Source: Brienomyrus brachyistius (taxonomy: Eukaryota; Chordata; Actinopteri; Osteoglossiformes; Mormyridae). Taken from it: DNA of 64,000 nucleotides. The position numbers and the translations under genes are program-made. The stretch covers positions 1 to 64,000 of the forward strand of contig NW_026042422.1 of the NCBI RefSeq assembly GCF_023856365.1, given 5' to 3'. The stretch's first letter is position 1; the number at the start of each line of letters is the position of its first letter. Below the pieces are notes generated by a model. That model saw only the letters and a list, made by a program, of their open reading frames with translations. It was not told the DNA's origin and did no database searches. Of the stretch, positions 1 through 10,685 are shown piece by piece.

Positions 1-267
1 CCGTCTGGTGAACAAAGACGAGAAGCAGATCGCACGCCACCATCGGCGAATTCCCAGACAGCAAAAACAAAACAAAAACTCAAACAGCCGGGGAGCTTCT
101 GAGGATATCATCCCGCCCCCCCCCCCCACCACCCCTGCCCCTCCGCCCAGCCATTCACAAAAGCCCCCCTTGCCTCGCCTGCTCCACTCCGCTCTGAAGA
201 CAAACAGACCTGCACAATTTCCACCCCCAACAACCCAACTTTAATCCCCAGATTTCCAACCCAAGCC

Positions 268-326
268 AGCGGCAGCCGGTCGGCCAGCGGAGCGCAGCGG
301 CGACGGCAACGGCGATGGCGGATTTT
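268..326. other. Small CpG-dense patch inside hs6st1 intron 1
   Basis: CG dinucleotides are unusually dense here (CGG/GCG repeats) compared with the rest of the intron. It might be an internal promoter or enhancer, or just a GC-rich simple sequence. No supporting exon was found. Confidence 0.25.
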
Positions 327-1626
327 ATCTGTGGCATCCCTAAGACTTTCTAAAAAGTTTTCTGGGACTCAAAGCAGCCGCTCCGTCAGAACAGGAGGGG
401 AATCTCAGGAAAGCCACTTCACCACCAGCACAGACAGGTGCGGCGAAAACAAAGTATGCCGTCCATCCACACCGCTATCCTTTTGGGACGGGTGCAGAAT
501 TCACGGCGCTCCCAAGGCAATCACGGGGATTTCTCCAAACATTGACCTCGAGATGCCACGCCAGGAGAAGTGGGATTTCAAACCGGGGTGCACACCCACA
601 ATCGGATTTAGACCCCTGCACACTACCGGCCCCTACAGGAGACGCACATACACATCTTCCACATGAAAAGCAAGCCTTGCCGATGCCCTAACTCAACAAG
701 CAGGGCAGTGCTAACACCACAAAGATGGCGGGATCATAGCCCAGAGTGCATGCACAACTGCAACCACTTTACTGCAAGTCACATTGGATAAATTAATAAA
801 ATATAAGAATGCAGGTCATCGCTACCCATCTCACACTAAAAAAAAAAGAAATCCATCCCTTACAGCACAATGGAGCCACAAAACTTCTCTCTCCGAGATG
901 AGATTCCACAACAAAACATTAGGAGACCTACCAGCAGGGGTTTTGCTGCGATGCTACCACCTCCCCATGCCTTAAATGCACCACCCTTAAGGGGGCGCCA
1001 CACATCATGGTTCAAGGCTACAGGATTGCACAGACAGCCTTTATTCACCGGCACCACCTCTGCTGGGGTTTCCAGCAGGGGATTTACTCACTTCCCCCTG
1101 CTGCCCGATGAAACACGATCAGGGCCGTCGGCAAACAAACCTGTTTTTCTAATCCACTCCGGTACTTTGGCACAAACACTGCGACACGCATCTCAATAGA
1201 CGATTCAAGGCCCTAAAGCCACTCGAGGTGAAGGAGAAAATTCCCAAAATTCCCAGAGAAGGAACTCGCACCGATTTTCTTTTCAAGAACTATCACAGCT
1301 TACTGATAACAAGAGAGGTGGGAACAAGCTGTCGACTTGACGTTTAACGGACATACCAGCACAGAAAAGAGCAGCACGGCAAAAATGCGAAAGGTCTGGT
1401 ATTAACTGACATTATTGTCCTTCTTGAAATATTTTGCATCGTGGAACATGGGATGGAAAAAACCTTGTAAAAGTATGTGGTCACACCTGCTGACATAAAA
1501 CTTTCATTCGGCCAAAGAGAGAAGATCCACAGTACTGGGCATTTTGCTCTCTGATGGACTATTAATAAGAGGAACTAACATTCGGTGGGGGGGGAGGGGG
1601 CGGGGGGGGGAGTTGCCCATTTTCTT

Positions 1627-1736
1627 TTTAGGAGACACTTTTATCCAAAATGATTGCTCAATTTATTGAACAAGTAGGGTCATACTAATCACTCTTCTGA
1701 CTTCAGGATTTGAACCAGCAACCTTCTGCTCACGTG
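1627..1736 (-). repeat. SINE-like interspersed repeat fragment
   Basis: The stretch reads like a very common fish dispersed repeat: a segment resembling ACTTTTATCCAAAATGA, followed about 60 bases later by GGATTTGAACCAGCAACC. The latter is the reverse complement of a tRNA-type B box. It is degenerate and ends at a C13 tract. Family assignment from memory is uncertain; a repeat library search would settle it. Confidence 0.5.
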
Positions 1737-2669
1737 CCCCCCCCCCCCCACAGTAGTTGGGACACCACAACACTCGCTGGACTGCAGATTCCCCCGAGCT
1801 TCCGCCAATGAAACATTAAGAGGGATGCCAGTTTATCACACTTAATGACATTTTTAAAAAATTAATCGCACCTCTTCAGCCGGGCAGGTTTCATCTCCAC
1901 ACGCTACTGTGATGGGCTCATCATGAGCAGCAGCACACTGAGCCTGTAGAGATGGGGGTAAAACGGAACCACCTCCAATCTCCCTGGGGGGGGGGGGGCC
2001 ACAATGCCCCCAGTCTATGATTTACAGGAGCTGCAGAGGACAGGTTGTTGGAAAACGGCTTTCGGATAATGAATCAACTCTAATGGCTGCAGCTCAACCA
2101 ATACGGTCGCGGTAGGACTGCACTCCCAGAATGCAGCGATAAACAAACAGAATACATCAAAAGTCAAAGAAAAAAAAATCTTTCTTAATATAATTTAGTT
2201 ACTTTAACCTGCTTAAATGAATGAAATACCCAAAGTGGAGACGAAGAGCAAGTGTTTTCCCACATGTAACGACCGATAGAAAATAAATAGATAGATAAAT
2301 AAATAAAAGACAAGGAAAAAGGGAAGGAAGTCACTCGTCACAGACTTTTGGCCAGGGCCCAGATGCAGTGCGTTAGCCGCAAGATGCTGCGGAAGCAAGA
2401 AAGAGTCCGTCCACGAAGACCTACGTGCTCAGAAAGCAACGCATCACGAGCGAGCTCCTCAGGCTGCGACTCGATTAAACATCACTGCCCCCGCCCCCAG
2501 AAAAAAAGCCATTCAAGGACAGGCATTTATTGTCAGGATGGGTAAACACCCCATTTGCCCAAACCCCCCCCCCCCCCCTTCCCGAGGGAGATGGAGAAGG
2601 CACTGGACATCTGTTAACCGCTCATTTCTGCATCTCCAAAACTCACGGGCTCGTCGTTTATAAGCACTC

Positions 2670-2687
2670 GGGGGGGGGGGGGGGGGG
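2670..2687. repeat. Poly-G tract of 18 bases (hs6st1 intron 1)
   Basis: On the transcribed (minus) strand of hs6st1 the RNA would carry C18. The C15 run at 2564-2578 would be G15 in the RNA, about 90 bases away, allowing a strong G/C hairpin in the pre-mRNA. Confidence 0.93.
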
Positions 2688-4834
2688 CTCTTTGTCACCA
2701 ACCTCATATGCGTGTTGCGTTTGGGACGGGTCACTTACTCCATGTTTAGAGGCCCAGGCTGGAAGGGCGTGTAATATTCCTGGCAGGGGCCGTGTTCCTC
2801 GCACGCTTGCATTAAATGCAATCAATCAAATGAATGCAATTCTTAATCAAGCACAAGTTGCACAATCCATCAGCATTCAAATGTACCACCCATGCCTTAA
2901 GCACCACTGCAAAGAAAAGAGATTCTCACATTCTGTGGCAGTAAGACTGAAGAACGCAACAAGATACAAGGTCAAAAGTTCACCAGCGGTGTTGGGTGGG
3001 CACGGAAAAGACCGGAGACGCAAATGGTGCTCGGCTGGCTCCTACAATCATGGCTTAAGATGAAAGCAAACCGAATGACAGCAAGACCCTCAAGGCAAAA
3101 AAAGAAGATCAATCAGGGCCTGGACATTCCCAGCAAATAACTTTACTTTACTCACACCGGGCAGTGAATCAAGCCACCGTTTTATTGAAGGAAACGTCTT
3201 TGTGGGCGGCGAAAAGGAAAAGACAAATTTGTTAAGTTACTTAATGAGTCGATTTGCGGGAGGACTCATCCCAGCGGTTCGGTGCTGTGAGCTACGAGAT
3301 GAGGCAGTCCCAGAGAACGCTGGTATCGCTGGAGGTCTTCCTCATATCCTGGATGAGAGACTCCTTCCAGAACCTTCACGGAGCAGTACAAGGGCTGTCA
3401 CGTCAAGGTGTACCAGAAAACAGAGTGTAAATGCCGGTGACTGTAACCCCCCCCAAAGCCACAGTACAGAACACTGCAGGCGAACTGCACTAGGGATCAT
3501 TAAAACAGGTTGAGTGTGCAAAGGTCGAAAACCCTGTGCTAGGTTCAGTTATCATGGTCGTGAGCTGGACCCTGATAAAGCGCTTGCTTTAGGTGCCGAG
3601 ATGCGACCCGAATTCACAGGCACACTGATTCCCGCCTTCAAAACCACATCGGTACATCTCCATGCTGGAAATAACGGCACAGTTACAATAGCGTTGATAT
3701 CAAAGTCCTGGATGTTAACACTGCCTATTAATCATTTAGAGTTTCAACAGTGAAACTGTTGGATCTTCAGTTCACCCAAAGCCATAAGCCACGTGATTCC
3801 GGGATTTCTTAAACGACTTCATGAGAAATCCAAGCAGGTGCGCGAGCCAAGGTGTGCACAAGGTTCACATGTTCGTTCATAGATGTCCTCTACAGTGTCT
3901 AGTGATCACGGCTTTACCCCGTAAGTCTCAATGCAACGCCAGCCGACTCCAACCCGCACAGATGACACGGTTCCTTACAGTCCCTTCGTTTAATTTAAAT
4001 ATGCACATGTATCCGTGCACTTTATGCTCTTTTGCTGCAAGCAAAGCAATCTCCCCTGGGCAACGACGAAGCATATCTTATCATATTTAAAAATCGCACG
4101 TACAACGATGCTATCGACTTAGTTTGCAGATGCAGAAAATTATTTCAGTATAACATACAGCCATCTGCACAGACTATCATAAGCATTTACGTCGGCAAAA
4201 CGGACATATGAACCTTCTTTGTTATTAAACACAAACGTCTTTTCGCTTTCGTCTCTGAAGCCTTGCATTGTTTCCACAAAGCGATAAAGGAGATGCCTTA
4301 AGTAGACCCAACTTCAGCATGAACGTCATCAGTTGGAATACAAATCCGACCACATCAACTAATAACAATGCAAACACTTACGGATACTGGAAGCATTTAT
4401 GCACATTTTTAAAGTTAGGTGACTTCTACGGGAGACATGAATGAAGCCAATGTAGACATCAGTGACATCTGGGAGCGAATATGCCAGACGGCCTCCTTCG
4501 CTAGACTTCCCATCCATAAAAGTTATTTTCATATCAGTAAAAAGCACGTTTATCTTTCTCCGGGCTACTTATAAACCAGTATCATGCGATGTGTGGAATC
4601 AGCAGAAACAAGGTCGACCGCTGACAAAACGCCTCTGAAAGCACAGTACAAAAGCAGACAACGGTCCCCAAAAAGAAAAAAAATGCACCGCAGTACGACA
4701 CACTCCCCAAAAGGTTTCACTTTCTTAGACACCTTTTATATACGTTAATGCGACCCCGAGGAATAAAACAACGTATACGTGACAGGCCTCCGCATATTGG
4801 AGAAAGGCGATGTCAGCGGGAAAGCCATCCCGTG

Positions 4835-4843
4835 TCATACCTG
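4835..4843 (-). other. hs6st1: Splice donor of hs6st1 exon 1
   Basis: On the minus strand the exon ends ...CCCAG and the intron begins GTATGA, with the intronic GT at 4840-4839. The split falls after the second base of an Arg codon. The homologous protein is expected to continue with a Lys-Phe-Tyr-Tyr block, whereas the open frame beyond the junction encodes an unrelated tail (YDTGWLSR, then stop). This supports the donor over read-through. Confidence 0.85.
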
Positions 4844-5358
4844 GGCTTTTTCAGCTTATTCTCCTTCTTATTTAGGACCCCCGGTACGCAGTTGGTGAGC
4901 TCCGTCCAGTCTGCGTGCAAGCCGCAGCTCCAGCCTGTGGAGAAACGCGAAAACAGCCAGGTCTCTTTCCTGTTCGGCCGGTAGCATGTGCACTTTTTCT
5001 GCCCGGGTCTGCAATCGCAGGGCAGCTCCAGGCGCACGTTTTGCACCAGATGCCTGCCGAAAGTGGTCCCCCCAGTCTTCTGGATGTGCAGAAAGACGAT
5101 CACGTCGTCCCCTTTTATTTCGAAATCCACCGTGCGCTCCAGGTCCCTGATAGGAAAATAGTATTTCTTCACGTAATGTGGATCCGGAGTCGGAAAGATA
5201 TCCGCGTCGTCCTCCAAAAGGTACCCGTGGGGAGAGCCGAAGTTCATCATCCCCGGAGCCACGTACTGGTACAGGATCAGCATGAAAAAGACGGATCCGA
5301 CAACGATCAACAAAAATTTGCTGGTCCTCTCAACCATGTTCCTTCCACCGCCGTTCAT
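4841..5358 (-). CDS. hs6st1: Heparan sulfate 6-O-sulfotransferase 1, first coding exon (partial gene)
   Basis: The gene encodes a Golgi type II membrane enzyme that transfers sulfate from PAPS to the 6-O position of glucosamine in heparan sulfate, which tunes FGF, Wnt and related signalling. Seen here: 172 complete codons plus two bases of codon 173. Residues 1-14 form a short basic cytoplasmic tail and about 15-34 a hydrophobic signal-anchor (FLLIVVGSVFFMLILYQYVA). A short stem leads into the sulfotransferase fold. HIQKTGGTTF at 91-100 is the 5'-phosphosulfate (PAPS) binding loop. A cysteine-rich stretch lies at 114-125 (CDC..CTC). CGLHADWTEL at 145-154 contains His148, the likely catalytic base by analogy with characterised 6-OSTs. 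Vertebrate HS6ST1 is roughly 400 residues, so more than half, including the 3'-PAP site, lies in an exon left of the window. The reading frame is intact. Met1 (5358) has a weak Kozak context and Met8 (5337) a strong one, so the protein may start at Met8. HS6ST1 fits better than HS6ST2/3 because the N-terminal MVERxSKF-like block and the short stem look HS6ST1-like. Fish a/b paralogue status cannot be decided. Confidence 0.95.
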
Positions 5359-5368
5359 GTGTGATCAT
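5330..5368 (-). other. Overlapping upstream ORF in the hs6st1 leader (12 codons)
   Basis: An ATG at 5368 lies ten bases before Met1, in another frame, with G at -3. Its frame stays open for 12 codons and stops at 5330-5332, past both Met1 (5358) and Met8 (5337). If used, it would divert ribosomes from both candidate starts and so dampen translation. Seen directly as sequence; use in vivo is inference. Confidence 0.5.
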
Positions 5369-5741
5369 TTCCCAGTTAAACAGACTTGTTGGGTCGCCGT
5401 AACGCTGCGATCAGTCCCGCTCTAGTCCGAGCACCGGGGTTTTAAAGTTAAGAGTTTGGATACATCGTAACTATCACGCCTCGGGCTTAAACTTCAGTAA
5501 CCCTGGGCGATCAAACGGCTGCAGGTCCAAGCAGGTCCCATGCGGCGGCTCCCTGCTCGCTTAAGAAAACACGGAGTGTAATGTTTAAATCCCTCCCTAA
5601 ATTACAATCATGGAGCTCTGAGCCCGTCATGCACAGCGACACCCACTTTTTTTCCTATCCACACATTCCCCCTCTCCCTCTCTCCTCGGCGCGGTATCAC
5701 ACTCATTCGCTCACACACACACACACAAAATATATAGTGAA
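5359..5741 (-). promoter_or_regulatory. hs6st1: hs6st1 5' leader and presumed proximal promoter
   Basis: This is the sequence directly upstream of the exon on the minus strand. It is moderately CpG-containing close to the exon and contains several upstream ATGs (see the uORF entries). A TATATATTTT-like stretch lies at about 5727-5739 next to a (CA)n tract at 5711-5727, but it may simply be microsatellite-associated. The transcription start cannot be located from sequence, so the leader/promoter boundary is undefined. Confidence 0.4.
5494..5541 (-). other. Upstream ORF in the hs6st1 leader (15 codons)
   Basis: An ATG at 5541 with +4 G opens a 15-codon frame ending in TGA at 5494-5496, wholly upstream of the main start. 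A further 5-codon uORF starts at 5465 and ends at 5448. Whether these are transcribed depends on the unknown start site. Confidence 0.4.
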
Positions 5742-7463
5742 ACGCATTTTAATGCTTTGGTTGGAATCGACGCCTGCATTGATTCTGCCCCGTTCATTTT
5801 ATATATCCATATAAAAAAGTCATATCACAAACGTCGTTTTGCTTGCCGACTAAGTGAACAATACCCGATAGTACAAAAACATACTATTTTGAAAATGGTA
5901 TAGCAATACAAATACGGTCGTGCGACCGATAATTGGGCTACTTATTCGTCCATCCATCCATCCGTCTTCCAACCGTTTATGGCAATTTGGCCTTGCACCT
6001 CAAACCATACTGGGTCAGTCTTTTAAAACAATAACCGACCATAAAGAAGTAGGTTACCCACGGTTAAAAAAATTAGAAATGCCACATGCTTACATTCAGG
6101 TACTGAGCTAACTAGTGCAGCATTTGGGGTATCTTCTGACAGAAATGCGACAAAGCTGAGAAGCAGAAATACCGGAACGAAACTGAGCCGATAAACAAAG
6201 AATCGACGCGAGATAAGCCCGGATAGGTTTGGTATGCGCAAGAGGCAGTTCACCTTTACGTGGCTAGGGGGCAGCATCGGGAAGTACCTGCGCTAATGGA
6301 AAAACAGATTGGTGTACATCGCAAGATCTTCGCCCTTGTTAAAGGGCAAATTCAGCTTTAGTTAATTATTTCCGAACGTAGAAGATGATATTTAACCTAG
6401 ATAAATATTATTATGCACGGGCAACGCCAGATTTCAACCAAATAACATTTCTCCCCCAAGAAAAGATGCCTGAAATGTGTGTTCACAACAAACTGAACTT
6501 AGACGCTTTTATTGATATTTTTCTGGTTATTACTGGCACGTTTATTGGCATTGCGGATGAACTCCCAGGACCGATCAGGATGCATCAACAACCTGTCAAT
6601 ATTAACCGCAAATATTTGAGCATTGACGAATAACCAAAGCATACCACCCGAGACCGCTGCGGCAATAAGAGGCACAGCATAAAACATTTAAGAGATTGAA
6701 AACCGCAAAGTACCAAGAACATTTAAACTAGCAGGTGTTAAGGCAGTGGCCAGACGCGTTAATTAAATGAAAAGCATCTGACTTCGGTCCAGATCCCTTG
6801 TAGGGGAGACAGCCTTGAATTTGCACTCTTGCGGGCGATTTCTGCAGGCAATTTAAATGCCATAAAGCCATAGGTATCAGTCAAAAGATCATGGTGCGCG
6901 GATGGGCGCTTAATTAATTAAATAATCTTAATTAACTTGAAGATTTTAACTTCAGATACTCGTAGATATTTGAAAAAATATAATTACACGGCATCGCCCT
7001 TAAAGTGTCAAAATGATTTATTTAACCGTCATTTAATAAAATGCAAGTTTGCTGTTAGGGGCCCTGGTGCGATTCCTTGCCGCATGGCCCGCTGAGGTCA
7101 ATCAACGCCGAAAAAAAGCATTTTTAGCAGCAAACTAACAACCAGAAGTGTTGACGTCAAATGCCATTAAACAGTCACTGGAACCTCGTGAGCTGAAACC
7201 AACATTTGCGCAAAACGCAATATATACAGAACAAATACAACAAATCTGAAAACCACCTTCAGTTAAAAAAAAATATTGCGATAACCAAGAAAAAACACGT
7301 CTATAAACTGAAATCTTGCACATACTCTTTGTAGATGTCATATTCCTTAACTGTAAAGAACAGCACATTTAGCGTTATGTAGTAAACTTGTATAATACTT
7401 TTAAAATTATACGTTTGATTTTGTTTTTTAATCAATGGACCAGCTTAGTGATTATTCCATAGC

Positions 7464-7680
7464 GCTGTGTATGTGGAGTTCGGATGTGTTTGCTTCCACA
7501 GTCCAAAACACGCAGTTCCGGTAAACAGTCCCTAAATTCCCCAAACTGTGTGGACTTGCTTTTTGATTGACAGGCGACCCCTCCAGGGTGTCCCTGCCTT
7601 GTTCCCTGTGCTTCCAGGGACACATCTCTGGCTCACAGTGACCTCACACTAGATAAACAGTTTTGGAAAACAGATGAATC
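7464..7680 (+). mobile_element. Degenerate V-SINE fragment
   Basis: Order matches the core and tail of the intact copy at 10334-10685: a TGTGTATGTGGAGTT-like segment, CCACAGTCCAAAACACGC, then a CAGGGTGTCCCTGCCTTG-like segment, and finally TTTTGGAAAACAGATGAAT. The tRNA-like head is missing or unrecognisable, and divergence indicates an old insertion. Confidence 0.6.
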
Positions 7681-7949
7681 AGTAGATCTTTTCTTTTGGT
7701 AGCTTCCGCTCTGGTGACGTTGAATGTCACCCCTGTTTACGATATATAGGATATATATAGGAAAGAAAGAAAAAAAAAAGCCAGAATTTTACAGGATGAA
7801 ACCTGGGCTTCTTGTTCAAGGTCCAGGAAGCCAGACGAACACGATAGTATGTGAGGTACTTTTGCTGCTTGATTTTAATTTCCTGCTTGGAGCCTTTCTG
7901 CCCTTGTGGCCTGGGTACTTAATTTCAGTAGAGATGAGGGATGTACATC

Positions 7950-8054
7950 CACCTTCCATAACCATTCATCCGGCACAGGGACACGGTGGACCTGAAGCCA
8001 AACACGGGAGATACAGCGCCCCCGAAGGGTATGCCAGTGAATTGCAGGGCACAA
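7950..8054 (-). mobile_element. V-SINE 3'-tail fragment, minus orientation
   Basis: Read on the minus strand it gives TGTGCCCTGCAATTCACTGG, then a degenerate middle and GCCGGATGAATGGTTATGG. These match the tail of the full V-SINE. The head and conserved core are absent. Confidence 0.5.
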
Positions 8055-9499
8055 ACTTTCGCGCCATAATGTATGTGTGGTAAAAGTAAAATGAAATAAA
8101 ATAATCTATAAAGTTTGAAGCAAGACGATAGCAGTCATGAACAGGGTACAGATAACCCCAAATTCGGACTCATGCAGACTTCAGTCTCAGTGGTACATAT
8201 CCGTGTGACTGTGTCAAAGAAGAGCAAGATCGGATGTACAGAAAATTACCATGCACCTCTACTCCTACTGTAAATGGCAACTAAATCATAATTTAATTGA
8301 ATTTTATTTCATTCTCTTATTTTTCCGAAGTGTGCCACGCGTTTGCGGCACGTTACTGTACATTACCAGTTAGAATTGCATTTTATTCCTAGTTATCGCG
8401 TCATTGCCTGAACGTTTGAGAAACGTTTGTGTGAGTTCATCGAAGGTAAATTTAGTCATGTCAGCAAGATGCGACGTAGTAAAACTGTTTCCCAGCATGA
8501 TTAACAAAACCGAAAAGGCTATTTCGAGTTTTTTTTTGTTTTACAGGAACTCGATTCCTTTTAGCAAATGGACAATTATGATTATGTTGCCGTATTTGTA
8601 GATTAAAACTATGTATAAAAACAATGACTAAGCAGTGAATTTGTGAAACACAGAGTGGACCGGGGAAGGCGGCCAGAGTGGACGAGTCTGTGTATGTGAA
8701 ACGGACGGAGCAGGAACTGGAGGGCAGGACTCTGTTTACAAAACAGCTGCCCGCTTTGGGTCATCTTACTGCAGCATTTCGGCTCCCGCGGAGGGAAAAT
8801 AGATAAAATCTTCTCCGGAGGAATTAAAGTCCAACCTGCTCTTCCCGATTTCATCATTAAAGCTTTTAAGGTGAATGACTGCGTTTTCATGGAAAATTAC
8901 TTCTCTGTTGAAATGTTCTCACAACCAGTATTCATTAAGTTCGTTTGTTTTTTTTCCCTCCCGGGAGAAATCACACTTGTGTCATATTTTGAGATTCGTG
9001 TAATTATGCGTATTTGTAATAGTAATAGACCACAGATGCAGAGCAGTCAGCTGGAGCATAAGCGTCTGCCTGTCCTGTGACGCCGAGCAGAAATGTCACA
9101 CGCAGGCGGGAGCAAGTGACGGGCTGGCGGGGCGGGGTGGGGGGGCTCAAGGGCGGCTCTCATTGGTGGCTTCCTGAATGCAGAGGCCCCCCGAGCGCAG
9201 GACTGCGGCACAGACTCTCGCAGACGCCTTTTATGACTGACGGATGTGGGTCTGTGGGTGCATGGCGATCTGACGCATCTTACCTGTGTGCTTCCGGTGA
9301 AAGTGGACCAAGGATTACAGCCCGAGGGCTCGTCCTTGCAGCCGAGGCTGGACCGGTTTGTGTTCAGCTTCAGGGTAGCTAATGTGCATTCCTGAAATGA
9401 AATGATGCTTTGTGTGCCATTTGTATAGGTACAGGTACATTGGAATTGCATATTTATTTTTGCATATCCCACCTTGCTCACTCATATACAGTTGTGGGT

Positions 9500-9551
9500 A
9501 AAGCTTGGGGTCTGAGTGCAGAGTCAGGCAACTTATCTGGTGTCCCTGGAG

Positions 9552-9552
<1 letters not shown>
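9500..9552 (+). mobile_element. Possible SINE remnant interrupted by a (TA)n microsatellite
   Basis: The stretch ending TCTGGTGTCCCTGGAGC resembles the internal part of common fish tRNA-SINEs. It stops abruptly at the (TA)n tract. Weak support. Confidence 0.25.

Positions 9553-9616
<64 letters not shown>
9553..9616. repeat. (TA)32 microsatellite
   Basis: An uninterrupted 64-base TA dinucleotide tract, able to extrude a cruciform. It sits about 170 bases from a 33-base poly-C run, making this one of the most unstable-looking spots in the window. Confidence 0.98.
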
Positions 9617-9618
<2 letters not shown>

Positions 9619-9783
9619 CATAGATAAACATATACATACATATGCATGAATGTAATGCCACACTCAACTCATCACAATCCAGGTTATAAAGTGTGATCTC
9701 TTGCTAGATGTGTGATCTCACTAATGACGAAGAATCTAGCATCTGATTTTCACAGGTGAGACCTCAGTAATGGTGGGGGTTTC

Positions 9784-9784
<1 letters not shown>

Positions 9785-9817
<33 letters not shown>
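9785..9817. repeat. Poly-C tract of 33 bases
   Basis: A pure C run followed 23 bases later by a G7-T-G4 stretch (from 9841). The complementary strand is a G33 run that can fold into stacked G-quadruplexes. Length in the assembly may be unreliable. Confidence 0.95.
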
Positions 9818-9819
<2 letters not shown>

Positions 9820-10333
9820 ATAAAAGACAAACCAAAAAAAGGGGGGGGTGGGGCTTAATTGATGTCAGTGACAACATTGGAGACCTTTTAATGTGTAGAA
9901 TCGTTTCAGAGTGAGGCTGAGGTGCGAATGGGGCGGCTTAATGGGGGAGGGCATCGGCTCCCCTGTCCTGGGCTACACGGGAGTGACGGAGAGCCGGGAT
10001 CTATTGTAGAAGCGGAAGGGGTGAGAACTGAAGCTGCACATGGAGCCAATCAACATTCACGACCCTGGTCACCTGACAATCAAGCCCCTCCCACAACCCA
10101 CTGCAAGAGTTTCTGTTGAGGAGTTGTTTTGGTGAAGAAACTCTTTTATAACTCACCGATTTTCAAGCAAGGGGCCCAAACCGCTGGGGACGAGGTTTTC
10201 CTAAAACGCAGGAATGCAGTCGCCTTTCGGGTGTTAGTTTTATCTAATTACTCCCCATGCAAAGTGGGGGCTCCGCCATGAAATCTAATGGGGAAGGAAG
10301 AGTGCAATAAATCAAGCAAAGAGGAAACAGCAG

Positions 10334-10685
10334 GGGCAGCATTGTGGTGCAGTGGTTAGCACTGTTGCCTCACACATCTGGGACTTGGGTTCAAGTCTCC
10401 GCCTGGGTCACATGTGTGTGGAGTTTGCATGTTCTCCCCATGTCGTCGTGGGGTTTCCTCCAGGTACTCCGGTTTCCCCCCACAGTCCAAAAACATGCTG
10501 AGGCTAATTGGACTTGCTAAATTGCCCATAGGTGTGCATGTGTGTGTGAATGGTGTGTGAGTGTGCCCTGTGATGGGCAGGCCCCCCATCCTGGGTTGTT
10601 CCCTGCCTCGTGCCCATTGCTTCTGGGATAGGCTCCGGACCCCCCATGACCCAGTAGGGTAAGCGGTTTGGAAAATGGATGGATG
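10334..10685 (+). mobile_element. Full-length V-SINE (tRNA-derived SINE)
   Basis: The best preserved mobile element in the window, about 350 bases. The head has an RNA polymerase III A-box-like GTGGTGCAGTGGTTAGCAC and a B-box-like GGTTCAAGTCTCC. A conserved central domain follows (GTGTGGAGTTTGCATGTTCT ... CCACAGTCCAAAAACATGC). The 3' part has GTGTGCCCTGTGATGGGC and GGGATAGGCTCCGGACC, ending in GGAAAATGGATGGATG. This order is that of the vertebrate V-SINE superfamily (HE1, DANA and relatives). The minus strand carries a 126-codon open frame that is only a translation of this repeat. Copy number in the genome is presumably high. Confidence 0.88.

Larger units (their letters stand above)
1..4840 (-). 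other. hs6st1: hs6st1 intron 1 (5' part; continues beyond the left edge)
   Basis: No open frame here resembles the missing C-terminal half of the sulfotransferase, so the next exon is outside the window and the intron exceeds 4.8 kb. It holds C/G homopolymers (C12 at 116-127, G runs at 1587-1610, C13 at 1737-1749, G13 at 1986-1998, C15 at 2564-2578, G18 at 2670-2687), an interspersed repeat fragment at 1627-1736, an A-rich ATAA/GATA tract at about 2283-2308, and a small CpG-rich patch at 268-326. I see nothing else that can be assigned. Confidence 0.8.
5742..9500. other. Gene-free upstream flank, 5.7-9.5 kb
   Basis: No exon is recognised. The region is AT-rich at about 6360-7420. It contains a minus-strand SINE tail at 5947-5985 (TCCATCCATCCATCC followed by CGTCTTCCAACC), a plus V-SINE fragment at 7464-7680 and a minus fragment at 7950-8054. 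The short open frames are low-complexity or unrelated to known proteins. Confidence 0.6.

Noticed and set aside
314..352. Short ATG-initiated frame in the CpG-rich intronic patch
   Set aside because: Only 12 codons before a stop, with no donor or family match.
4915..5364. A 149-codon plus-strand open frame
   Set aside because: Antisense shadow of the hs6st1 exon.
5727..5739. TATA-like box upstream of hs6st1
   Set aside because: It borders a (CA)n microsatellite and no start site is known, so I list it only as a possibility in the promoter entry and not as a separate feature.
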